From Cladopsammia gracilis (taxonomy: Eukaryota > Cnidaria > Anthozoa > Scleractinia > Dendrophylliidae): 64,000 bases of DNA. Of this stretch, positions 55,804 through 64,000 are shown piece after piece. The stretch is taken from contig JAJGOT010000318.1 in NCBI GenBank assembly GCA_022457155.1, forward strand, positions 784,001 through 848,000, in the 5' to 3' direction. The translations under genes and the position numbers were made by a program. The notes under the pieces were generated by a model. It did not search any database. It was given only the letters and a program-made list of their open reading frames with translations, and was not told the DNA's origin. Position 1 is the stretch's first letter. Every line of letters begins with the position of its first letter.

Positions 55804-55839
55804 ATTTTCATTTCCCAGAAATGAAAAATCAGGGGAAAA

Positions 55840-56415
55840 TCACTTGAATTTCTTGATTTTGTTGAATATGTCAACGTGAAATGTTCTTTCATTTTTCCTC
55901 AAAGATGCTACCAATTGAATTAGTTTCAAGGGTTGAAAATCTTTTTGCCCAATTTTTTCCTCCAGGACTATTAGGTCTTGATCTCGGTTCACCTGAAAAG
56001 CCACTCTGCAGATGATGGAAATGATTTTGATCAAGCAAACGGTTTCACCATTGTATTTCAATTCTTTTTTCTTCCAGTCCAATTCGAGATCTTCATCCGC
56101 GAATAATTTATTCGCAATCATTCGACAAAGTTCATCAAAATCTGGAACAGCGATCTTGAATTTGTCAAACCATTCCTCATCCATTGGGAGTGAAGAAAAA
56201 TCTATCTGGAGAGAAGTTGATTCTTGTGCTTTTGGTTCGCCGAGATAGAATTTTTTCTTGTCCGACCTCCGGGTGATGGTTGAATTTCCTTTTTTCAATG
56301 CATTTGTGATGGCGCAATTTGAAATGTTGAACTCTTTCGCTGCGGAATTGATAGAGGAGAATGTTTTTGTTTTTTTCCCATCGGAGATTGAAAAATGCGT
56401 TGCTGATTTCGACAT
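55840..56415 (-). CDS. NUMOD1-like DNA-binding protein
   Basis: The N-terminus reads ISDGKKTKTFSSINSAAKEF then NISNCAITNALKKGNSTITR, the order of a NUMOD1/NUMOD-type helix-turn-helix (F.S...AA...I....I..AL..G). The C-terminal 120 residues are helical with no match. Such modules are common on homing endonucleases and large DNA virus repressors; no nuclease domain is visible. It may regulate element transcription. Confidence 0.5.
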   Translation of the reverse strand: MSKSATHFSISDGKKTKTFSSINSAAKEFNISNCAITNALKKGNSTITRRSDKKKFYLGEPKAQESTSLQIDFSSLPMDEEWFDKFKIAVPDFDELCRMIANKLFADEDLELDWKKKELKYNGETVCLIKIISIICRVAFQVNRDQDLIVLEEKIGQKDFQPLKLIQLVASLRKNERTFHVDIFNKIKKFK

Positions 56416-56416
56416 T

Positions 56417-57188
56417 TTTTATGCGGAGAAAAAAAGGAAATAAAAAATTAAAATCCCATTTTATCTAGATAAAGCTCAATTTTAACCAATCATTTCTCCA
56501 ATTTAGTCAACTGTGATTTAGATGAAATGGAGCAGAAATTTTCTTGAATTTGAATTTTCCGCTGATTTTCAGCGAAAGATTTTCATCCCCGGAGAGATTT
56601 TCATCTCAAAATCCGTTTTCAGGGAGATTTTTCATCCCAAATCCATTTTTGTGGGCGTTTTTTCGTTCTGAAATCTATTTTTGGAGAGATTTTTCATTCC
56701 CCCGGACATTATTTCATTAAAAAAATTTGGAAAAAAATTTTTCCTCAAATAATTTGGGGAAATAATGTCCAGAGGAATTTCATTCCAAAAATCAGTTTCC
56801 GGAGAAATGTCAAATTCAACAAAATTCATTTTCCCTGAGTCAATTCAGGAAAAACATTTTCCAGAGGTGATTTTGAAAATCATTTTCCTTTTCCGGAGGG
56901 GATTTTGAAATTTCCCCTGAGTGGGTTTTGAAAAATTCCCCTTGAGTGGGTTTTTCAAAATCATTTTCCGGAGTGGGTTTTCAAAATCATTTTCCAGAGG
57001 GGATTTTGAAAATCATTTTCCTTTTCCGGAGGGGATTTTGAAAATTCAACAGTTTTTATGCGGAGAAAAAAAGGAAATAAAAAATTAAAATCCCATTTTA
57101 TCTAGATAAAGCTCAATTTTAACCAATCATTTCTCCAATTTAGTCAACTGTGATTTAGATGAAATGGAGCAGAAATTTTCTTGAATTG
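56417..57188 (+). repeat. Direct duplication of about 135 bp, 637 bp apart
   Basis: Copies at 56417-56552 and 57054-57188 share ttttatgcggagaaaaaaag, tctagataaagctcaatttt and caactgtgatttagatgaaa. The intervening sequence is made of ccggaggggattttgaaaat-like units. Confidence 0.8.
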
Positions 57189-57690
57189 TCAATTCAAGCT
57201 GATTTTCAGCGAAAGATTTTCAAACCCCGGAGAGATTTTCAATCCCCGGAGGATTTTCATCCCAAAATCCGTTTTGGGGGTGATTTTTCATCCCAAAATC
57301 CGTTTGGGGTGATTTTTCATCCCCCGGACATCCCTTCATTCATAAAATTTGGAAAAAAATTTGGAAAAAAAATTTTCCCCCAAATAATATGGAGGAATTC
57401 TCCGGAGGAAATTTCATTTCAAAATCAGTTTCCGGAACAATGCTGAATTCAGCAAAATTTGAAAATCATTCCCCTGAGTGGGTTTTTCAAAATTCATCCG
57501 GAGGGATTTTCAAAATTTCCCCTGAATGAGGTTTTCAAAATTCATCCGGAGGGATTTTAAAATCATTTTCCGGAGGGATTTTCAAAATCATTTCCCCTGA
57601 GTGGATTTTCAAAATCATTTTCCGGAGGGGAAAAATTATTTTCCGGAGGGAATTTCAAATTCAAATTTCAAAATATTTTCCAGAGGGAAT
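56560..57690. repeat. Irregular CATTTTCCGGAGGGGATTTTGAAA repeats
   Basis: Many variants of attttccggagggatttt and ccctgagtgggttttcaaaa fill the stretch. Frames through it (such as from 57159) are artefacts. Confidence 0.75.
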
Positions 57691-57699
57691 TTCAAATTC

Positions 57700-58140
57700 A
57701 AAGTTTTTCCCTGGAATAGATATTCAAAAATTCAATTCAAAATTTTTCCCTGGAATAGATATTCAAAAATTCAATTCAAAATTTTTCCCTGGAATAGATA
57801 TTCAAAAATTCAATTCAAAATTTTTCCCTGGAATAGATATTCAAAAATTCAATTCAAAGTTTTACCCTGGAATAGATATTCAAAAATTCAATTCAAAATT
57901 TTTCCCTGGAATAGATATTCAAAAATTCAATTCAAAGTTTTTCCCTGGAATAGATATTCAAAAATTCAATTCAAAATTTTTCCCTGGAATAGATATTCAA
58001 AAATTCAATTCAAAGTTTTTCCCTGGAATAGATATTCAAAAATTCAATTCAAAATTTTTCCCTGGAATAGATATTCAAAAATTCAATTCAAAATTTTTCC
58101 CTGGAGTAGATATTCAAAATTTTTCCCTGGAATAGATTTC
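57700..58140 (+). repeat. 39-bp tandem repeat array, about 11 copies
   Basis: The unit is gatattcaaaaattcaattc plus aaaatttttccctggaata. Copies are nearly identical, with an a/g alternation (caaaat versus caaagt) between neighbours. Because 39 is divisible by 3 the array stays open and would read KIFPWNRYSKIQF; there is no reason to believe it is translated. Confidence 0.85.
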
Positions 58141-58300
58141 AAAATCATTTTCCGGAGGGAATTTCAAAATTTTTCCCTGGAATAGATTTCAAAATCATTT
58201 TCCGGAGGGAATTTCAAAATCATTTTCCGGAGGGAATTTCAAAATCATTTTCCGGAGGGATTTTCAAAATCATTTTCCGGAGGGAATTTCAAAATTTCCC
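58140..58300 (+). repeat. CATTTTCCGGAGGGAATTTCAAAAT tandem array
   Basis: Five or six 26-bp units with an imperfect dyad (attttccggagggaatt). It directly follows the 39-bp array and precedes the small coiled-coil gene. Confidence 0.8.
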
Positions 58301-58303
58301 CGA

Positions 58304-58492
58304 ATGGGAAAAAATAAATGGAAAGAAAATGCCTTCGAATGCGAAAAGAAAGAGATTGATTCCATTGACCTGCTGATGGAAAGCTATGTTAATCTGGAGA
58401 AGTGGGTTGAAGAGATTGCAGAAGATATGCGAAAACAAACAAAGTTGATTGAGAAATTGATGGCGGATTCAACACATTCTCCATTGATCTGA
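58304..58492 (+). CDS. Small coiled-coil protein, paralogue of the left-end acidic protein
   Basis: 62 residues, KEIDSIDLLMESYVNLEKWV then EEIAEDMRKQTKLIEKLMAD. It shares DSI-[ED]-LL-x-ES-[FY]-VNL with the protein at 45061. Helical, probably oligomeric. Function unknown. Confidence 0.5.
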   Translation: MGKNKWKENAFECEKKEIDSIDLLMESYVNLEKWVEEIAEDMRKQTKLIEKLMADSTHSPLI

Positions 58493-58644
58493 ATTCCCCT
58501 TGAGTGGGGAGGATTTTAATTTTTCCCCTGAGTGGATTTTGAAAAATTCAGATTTGATCAGTTTGGATTTGTCAATTCAGACAAAATTCATTTTTCCAGA
58601 TTTGTTTCAAGAAAAAGATTCTCCCAAATTCACTGAAAATCACA

Positions 58645-58675
58645 AAATTTTTCAGAATCAAATTCTGAAAAATTT
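58645..58675. terminator. 14-bp perfect hairpin between convergent genes
   Basis: aaatttttcagaat, a 3-base loop, attctgaaaaattt. Located between the plus-strand 58304 gene and the minus-strand 58685 gene, so a transcript-ending role is possible, not shown. Confidence 0.4.
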
Positions 58676-58684
58676 GAAGTTTCC

Positions 58685-59308
58685 TCAAACTTCATCGTCC
58701 TCATTCTTGTCCTCAAACTCATCGAATTCCGAGGCAGCCTGCACTATTTTCTCCACCAAAACTTCGTCCACAATGCATGTGATCGCTTTCACATTTCCGC
58801 AGAAAAGGTGTTTGATTGAAAACACAACTTGCCCCCGGAGAGGAACGCCAATGAGTTCTTTTTGCTTCAAGATGGGTTTCTTTTTCCCATCCGCGCACAG
58901 CTCCCAAAATCTGCAGGAGAAATCCGTTGTGGGAATTTTGGAGGGATAGATTTTTGCGTAAATCTTTTTCTGCTCGGATTTGTCAGTTTTCACGAGAATG
59001 AAATCTCCCTCCTGAAATCGAGCAAAAGACGGGGAAATCTCTTTGATTGCCTGCTTCTTTTTCATCGCAGCAGAGTTGAAATGTTCTTCCAGATTGTTGA
59101 AGAAACTAATGAACTCGCTCGGAATAGTGATGCCCATAGAAAACGATTCACCCTCATGAAGGAAAATCTTGAATTTGGTTTGGAGTTTCACTTTGAACCG
59201 TGAGTCCATGTGGAGGCAGGGGAGAAGACAGAAATTAATTTTTCCAGAAGATTTCTTACAGGGGTCTCCGAGTGAGCAGTTGGAGATAGATATTTTCTCG
59301 GGATTCAT
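58685..59308 (-). CDS. Hypothetical protein, possible nucleic-acid-binding
   Basis: Starts at MNPEKISISNCSLGDPCKKS. Beta-rich core (SRFKVKLQTKFKIFLHEGES with FSMGITIPSEFISFF), then EGDFILVKTDKSEQKKIYAK, a second beta-rich part ending in LVEKIVQAASEFDEF and an acidic tail (EDKNEDDEV). Acidic tails and beta-rich cores are seen in viral single-stranded DNA-binding proteins, which is my speculative reading. The open frame continues upstream of the Met toward 59443, but the Met follows a run of A and is preferred. Confidence 0.5.
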   Translation of the reverse strand: MNPEKISISNCSLGDPCKKSSGKINFCLLPCLHMDSRFKVKLQTKFKIFLHEGESFSMGITIPSEFISFFNNLEEHFNSAAMKKKQAIKEISPSFARFQEGDFILVKTDKSEQKKIYAKIYPSKIPTTDFSCRFWELCADGKKKPILKQKELIGVPLRGQVVFSIKHLFCGNVKAITCIVDEVLVEKIVQAASEFDEFEDKNEDDEV

Positions 59309-59339
59309 TTTTTGGGAGGAGATAAAAAATAAATTAAAA

Positions 59340-59488
59340 CGCAAAAATCCATTTTCCCATGAACTTGCGATCCTCTTCCGATCGGACTGGGAGAAAACCA
59401 GTGGCCATATCCACAGCTTTTTGAAAGTTTCTTTCTGCGTCACACGCTTTTTCCCAAACGATTTCCTCTTTGGTTTTTATCTCGTTAA
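59340..59488 (-). pseudogene. Truncated element gene at the right junction
   Basis: The C-terminal 50 residues of an element gene (KTKEEIVWEKACDAERNFQK, then ATGFLPVRSEEDRKFMG) remain. Upstream the frame enters repeat copy C at about 59482 (cgttaatgcgcatgcgcatt), so the N-terminus has been lost. This marks the truncation of the element. Confidence 0.55.
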
Positions 59489-61260
59489 TGCGCATGCGCA
59501 TTAAGCGAGATTTCGAAATTACCACGAAAAAAGGGGCAAAAGCTGTTAACAAATTTTTGTGGACTTTTGTCCGGGGGGGAGTTTCTTCTTTCTTCTTCAT
59601 AGAAGCTATATTAGGGCATTGAGGATATGGTTGGTTAAAGCGGTTAGGATTTCAAGAAGGGCGTCACATACCGTCACTAAAATATTTGAGGAACACCCCC
59701 GGTCCTATTGTTAATTTCCCTAGGGTATTGGGATGTCAGATCTTGTGATGAACTTGTCATATTTCACATTACGTCACTGCAAAGATATTAAAGTTCTTAG
59801 TTTCGATATCTCACGTTACGTATCAATATTTAAAATTTTCAATCATTTGTCGTAAAGCCATTCAAATACGTTTTCTTGGGAAACGTAGTTTGAGAATTTC
59901 ACGGTCTATTTTTACGAATGGAGACGTTATTGGACGGGAAAGTTTGTGTTTTAATATGAGCGATATGGCAGAGCAAAATAGCATGAACTTTGCGTTTGTA
60001 TGCAATAGTATGGGAAAGACGTCATAGTTTTATTGGTTTAGCTACCGTGCACAAGGAAATTTTGACTGAATTTGTTTTGCGGGAGGAAATTTTTGCGCGT
60101 CGGGACAGCTTAAATTTCTGCTGGGAGGAAATGTTTGCGGATTTCTGGTCAAGTATAAATAAAATCCAAGGCATCGGTATTAAACAATTTCACTTCCTGA
60201 CCGGAGGTTTTTATAGTTCTCCCAGTTATATGGTTGCTGTTCTGGCGCGAATATGAACATAAACAACGAGAAAACTAGTGAGTGAATTATTGTACGTTGT
60301 TGTAAAAATGTATCAGTATTATGATAACAGTCTCTGGTTCTTTTGAGGACGTGTGTGGAGTTGAATCGGGAATACAGATAACTGTTGTGCCGGTCGCCTC
60401 GGAGTTATGATAGGAATATATTCACTGTTGAAAAGTTCTTGTTAAGCCGATATACATCATTAAAACAAGTAATTTTTTCTGCGCGATTATATTTCTGCGG
60501 TGGAAAATTTAATACAAAATAAAGTAATACTGCATAATAATGCAACAACGGACAACCTTTGCCTGTATCTCCGGCAGATCAGAAAAAGGTTTTGAAAAAT
60601 ACTGCGGTCAGGAATCCCGCATGTTTGATTACTTTAGTACAAATTTTATAATTTGAGAAATTGGGGCGCTAAGTTTCATGATGTCACTTTCCGGGAAACT
60701 TGATAAAGAGTGTACAGCTATTATGCTGGAGATTCAAATATTTCAAACCGGATGTAATGGAGATACTGCCTAGCTCCGAGAAACACATTACACTTACACG
60801 CGGAATAAACTCTGAGGAGCTACTAAAAAACAATTACAAGATCCCACTATTCCAATATATGACTATCGCATAAGACTTGGATCTTAATAGAATATTTTAC
60901 GAATTTTTACTGCGGTCGTGACCCCGGGGGTCGTCAAGAAGACACTGTCAACACTATATTTTGAGGTTTAAAGCAGACCCATTTAATCTCTAATAGTTAC
61001 TAAACACATGATACCGGAAATAGAAAACTCTCGACTTTCGAATAAAAAAAGACAGAACTACTATATATTCGCAAATAACCCATTCATGTATAACATTAAC
61101 TTATGCAGCCATTTCTTTTTCAACTCTCCACAAAAGAAAAATCAATGTCCGCTTCACTTTCCAAAACATTTCATATCGATATCGATAACAACATACACAA
61201 CTGCGTGAAATATTTCCTTTAACAAGCATTGACAACTAAGCGGAAAACAGATATTTCAGC
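59466..61260. repeat. Dispersed repeat copy C
   Basis: Matches copy B (41596-41975 and 42363-42650) and copy A (27779-28620). Same orientation as B. It lies directly at the truncated right end of the Polinton. No intact gene. A palindrome aatgcgcatgcgcatt sits at its start. Confidence 0.8.
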
Positions 61261-61269
61261 CCACCCACA

Positions 61270-63360
61270 TCTGACGTCTGAGTTATCAAAAGTTTCTCTG
61301 GCTTTTGTTGATAATTTTGTCCGATGGATTATGAATGTGCTGTGATACTTGTTATCTTTGTGGAATGTCCGGTTTCCGGAAGATTATAAAGAACAGGAAA
61401 GAGCGAATCTCAAAACTGTCTTAAAAATGAAATTAAGGTTGGAAAAATATATATTTGCTCAATTCTTTCTTTGAGGAATAGAGGAATTCTAAGGATATGC
61501 ACTTTTTTGTCTTGACTTCCTGACTGAATTTAAGTCTTAAAATAGCAATGAATATGCGTGAACGGAATCTGATCGATCAATGACAGACATTGTAGCGACC
61601 ATAGGTCATAGATCAGTTCTTTTCTTCTTTAAAATCTCCGTAAAATTCTTAGATGTTTATATCTTATATATAAAGATCTACAAACGCGGATAAGCGTAAA
61701 CATTTATCCGATGCGTTGTGGCACACATCAAAGATTTAAATTGGATGATCCCACAGGCAGAGCAATCGTGATGTGAGTCAGATCAAGTTACAGCACAGTA
61801 ATGAAATATACTAGGAAATAATACGATTTGTCACGGAATTGATAAGCGATAGAAAAATCGAAAATATTACACACTAAAGTCTTCTCACCTTTACTTTATT
61901 GTCTCTTGATGTATCCTGACCGGTTTAAATGCATTTTTACAACTTTTGTTACTCGCCCCACTATCCACTATAAAAGAAGGGAAGGCTGGAGACCTCTGAG
62001 CGAACCCTCGCCACGCGAAAGCCAATAAATTCTAAACAATTCAACTCAAGCTCCCCGAATTGCCACCAGTGAGGCCGCAGGTTAAATGTCTACCCGTGCG
62101 ATTCGTGCTAGCTTCCAAATTCCCTTTCACGGGCTCTAAAAGGGCTCCGTTTTGGAGCGATTCTGGCCATCTTCGCTTCGCCATTGTCCGCGATCCAAAC
62201 GGCTGTATCACGAAATTCGAATACTAAAGCTTAGCGACCGCGTCACAGAGACAAAATGACATTCACCCGAGGGGAGGGTCGTTACTTTTGCCCTCGCGCA
62301 AATTGACACCGTCGGGGGAGCCAGTGCGTGTAATTCCAACGGAAACCACACGCGTGACCTGTCACTTATTTGTCTTTATTTGATAAAGTGCAATTTTTCA
62401 TCAAGATCAAAAGAAAAGTCTCTTTTTAAAATAAAAATGCTTGAAGGAAAATTATTAAACTTGTTAAAACCAATTTGCACCAAAAAAATCAAAAATCAAA
62501 GGTCACGGATATGTATGTGTATACCGGGAGTCTAGGGTGTACTCTAACTGCACGTCCGATCCAAGAGAGAGGAAGATAGGGGCCTTGGGAACGAGGTTGG
62601 TTTAATTTTTATTGGTAAATTGCACAACATTCTAAAGTAGCTGTCGTAATTTGTCGTATTTTTGAAGCGGAATCGAGCCGTTTCTCGCTGTTCAGAACGT
62701 CTCATGTCGGCAATTTTCGGGGCCACGTCGCTTGTCGTTTTTACCAAGGCTTCTTTAAGCCGAGATGTTTTGAAAACAGCTTCGGCTATAAAAGGAAACG
62801 AAATCTAATCGCCAGCTCTATTCCTACAAGAGACACCATTCTGCCCGAAGGTACACAATTTTTTAGTTGACGGAAAAAGCGACAAGTAAAATATTTTCAT
62901 TTGCCTTTTTTACAATAGTCTACCTTAGTGAAGTATTTAGATAAAACATTCCTTTTTTACTGAAGTCTTTTTACTGAACTTATTCACATGCACAAAGTTC
63001 TTGTTTTGTCTCATACATCCACATATACACTGCACATATTAATTGGCTGTTTAATAACATTGCTAGTAAATCAATTTTAATCCCAAATGAAAATCGTTGC
63101 AATATGTTTTAGTTTTGTTTAAATATCAATAAATAAAGATAGTAAATATTTTTTAACCTTCGAACATCTTTCCCAAATTTCGATTGATAAGAAAATCGCC
63201 ATTGTAATGCCATACAAGTCATTGCTACTAAAATACTGTGACTGATACAAAACATAGAAAATTAACTAAGTAAAAGGGCTCTCTAAAGATAGATTGAATC
63301 TAAGTAGTTTTGCCACCCCCATCCCTCCTCATAATTTCCCCCCGTAGCAACCAAATTGGC
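61270..63360. other. Non-genic sequence with an LTR-like or promoter-like stretch
   Basis: Between about 61590 and 62110 there is tgtagcgacc, a TATA-like box (ccactataaaagaaggg, about 61968) and ccaataaatt about 65 bases further on, the layout of a retrotransposon LTR. I could not find a second copy or a clear primer-binding site. A minus-strand frame at 62544-62747 (MRRSEQRETARFRFKNT) is unrecognised. No confident gene. Confidence 0.3.
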
Positions 63361-63366
63361 CTCGGC

Positions 63367-63700
63367 TCATTCGCTTAATATAATCAAGTTGAAGTTTCCC
63401 CTCAGCTGTAAAATGAAGACTATTTTGAACAAATACGCTAAATTAACATGAAAATTATTTACATTCATACTCGTGATTATTTTGTTGCTCATGACTTTTA
63501 TTGATTTGGTGGCTCCTAAAAGAGCCCTTAAGTCCTCTATGACTGCAATGTCTAACTCTACGATTAGACCTACAGGTATTTTCAATCTTTCAACTTCAAT
63601 AAACCATTTAGCAGCTTTACACATATTACCTATCACGTCTTTACTACATTTACCTATCAAAGGCACCCAACTTTTCCAATTCTTATTGTTGTTGTTGTTG
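63367..63700 (-). CDS. Unrecognised open frame at the right edge
   Basis: About 110 codons open on the minus strand (KNWKSWVPLIGKCSKDVIGN, then AAKWFIEVERLKIPVGLIVE) with no Met start and no domain I recognise. A host repeat or a decayed mobile gene is possible. Confidence 0.25.
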
Positions 63701-63734
63701 TTTTATTAACCTTACATTCTCTCGTATTAACGAG

Positions 63735-64000
63735 ATGGCTTTAAGAGCCCTTTGATTTCAGCCTCTTTCGGAGGAGTGGATTTGTTTTCACTTGACATTT
63801 TTTCTCCAATGAAGAAAAAATTCAAAATGCATTTTGCAAATCCACAAGGGCGTCGTTCATCTCAGCCTGGCAGAGGTTATGATGTTTATAAAGCCCTTTT
63901 TTGGGGTGCGCGTGCATCGCCGTTTCCAATGCAGCTTTCTTTTTCATGAGATAGATGAATTCTTGCAATCTGGGAGAAACCCAAGTGACTTCGTGCGATT
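63735..64000 (-). CDS. Two small adjacent frames, cut by the window edge
   Basis: The outer frame enters from the window end and reads FIYLMKKKAALETAMHAHPK, then NLCQAEMNDALVDLQNAF and a stop. After about 25 bases an ATG frame MSSENKSTPPKEAEIKGLLK follows. Compact spacing resembles a viral or mobile element gene block, but I recognise neither protein. Confidence 0.3.

Larger units (their letters stand above)
44056..59482. mobile_element. Polinton/Maverick (adintovirus-like) endogenous element, right end truncated, no polymerase B
   Basis: The roughly 15-kb block encodes integrase, adenain-like protease, packaging ATPase, double-jelly-roll-type major capsid protein, penton-like protein and accessory virion proteins. 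This is the set that defines Polintons. The left edge abuts a broken LINE. The right edge is cut inside a gene by repeat copy C. No protein-primed DNA polymerase B can be found, so it was either in the lost right end or absent. Terminal inverted repeats could therefore not be paired. Two reading-frame defects (phospholipase gene, start of protease/integrase) suggest an inactive copy. Confidence 0.85.

Noticed and set aside
57601..58185. A 194-residue repetitive protein (FPWNRYSKIQFK units)
   Set aside because: It is produced by a 39-bp array, a multiple of three, with no start context. Neighbouring arrays of other lengths are clearly non-coding.
57700..58300. CRISPR array
   Set aside because: Repeats are contiguous with no unique spacers, and the context is eukaryotic.
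59334..59600. 88-residue minus-strand gene
   Set aside because: Its first third lies in host repeat C. Only the part up to about 59488 belongs to the element, annotated as truncated.

Overview
The window is animal nuclear DNA. Genes are split by GT-AG introns, the sequence is AT-rich, and most of it is transposon-derived. The mix of repeat families (Penelope-like elements with hammerhead-type motifs, THAP/DDE4 transposases, hAT elements, hairpin MITEs, a Polinton) suggests a cnidarian, probably an anthozoan such as a coral. The species is not determined.

Region 1 (1-41.4 kb) is best read as one long plus-strand host gene with large transposon-filled introns. Proposed exons are 1-50 (weak), 1172-1620 (29-residue repeats), 16092-16245 and 17071-17161 (ubiquitin-like domain), 17771-17845 (linker), then a tandemly duplicated pair of OTU-protease exons (37885-38135 with 38775-39036, and 40166-40419 with 41059-41320). 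Intron phases agree at every junction I checked. This suggests a ubiquitin-like/OTU deubiquitinase-type protein. Its introns hold a decayed minus-strand transposase-like gene (4.5-9.1 kb), a MITE, an inverted repeat pair, a minus-strand cysteine/histidine-rich exon (14.2-14.6 kb), hairpin MITEs, a TIR element (20.6-21.9 kb), a THAP-DDE4 transposase (25.8-27.5 kb), a Penelope-like element with inverted arms (32.2-33.7 kb) and a hAT element with both TIRs (34.7-36.6 kb).

Region 2 (41.6-44.06 kb) is dispersed repeat plus a frameshifted non-LTR reverse transcriptase that ends abruptly at about 44,056.

Region 3 (about 44.06-59.48 kb) is a Polinton/Maverick (adintovirus-like) endogenous element. 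A minus-strand block carries a PPxY protein, penton-like minor capsid protein, small basic protein, major capsid protein, basic/hydrophobic core protein, adenain-like protease, phospholipase A2-like virion protein (frame-broken) and integrase with chromodomain. A plus-strand block carries the packaging ATPase, a phage-fibre-like protein and a membrane protein. The flanks carry a candidate VLTF3-like late transcription factor, acidic coiled-coil proteins, a NUMOD1-like DNA-binding protein and repeat arrays. No DNA polymerase B is visible, and the right end is cut by a host repeat. Eight element genes, seven of them virion genes, start at TAAAATG, which resembles a poxvirus-type late start signal.

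Region 4 (59.48-64 kb) is a second copy of the repeat seen at 41.6 kb, an LTR-like or promoter-like stretch and small unrecognised reading frames at the right edge.
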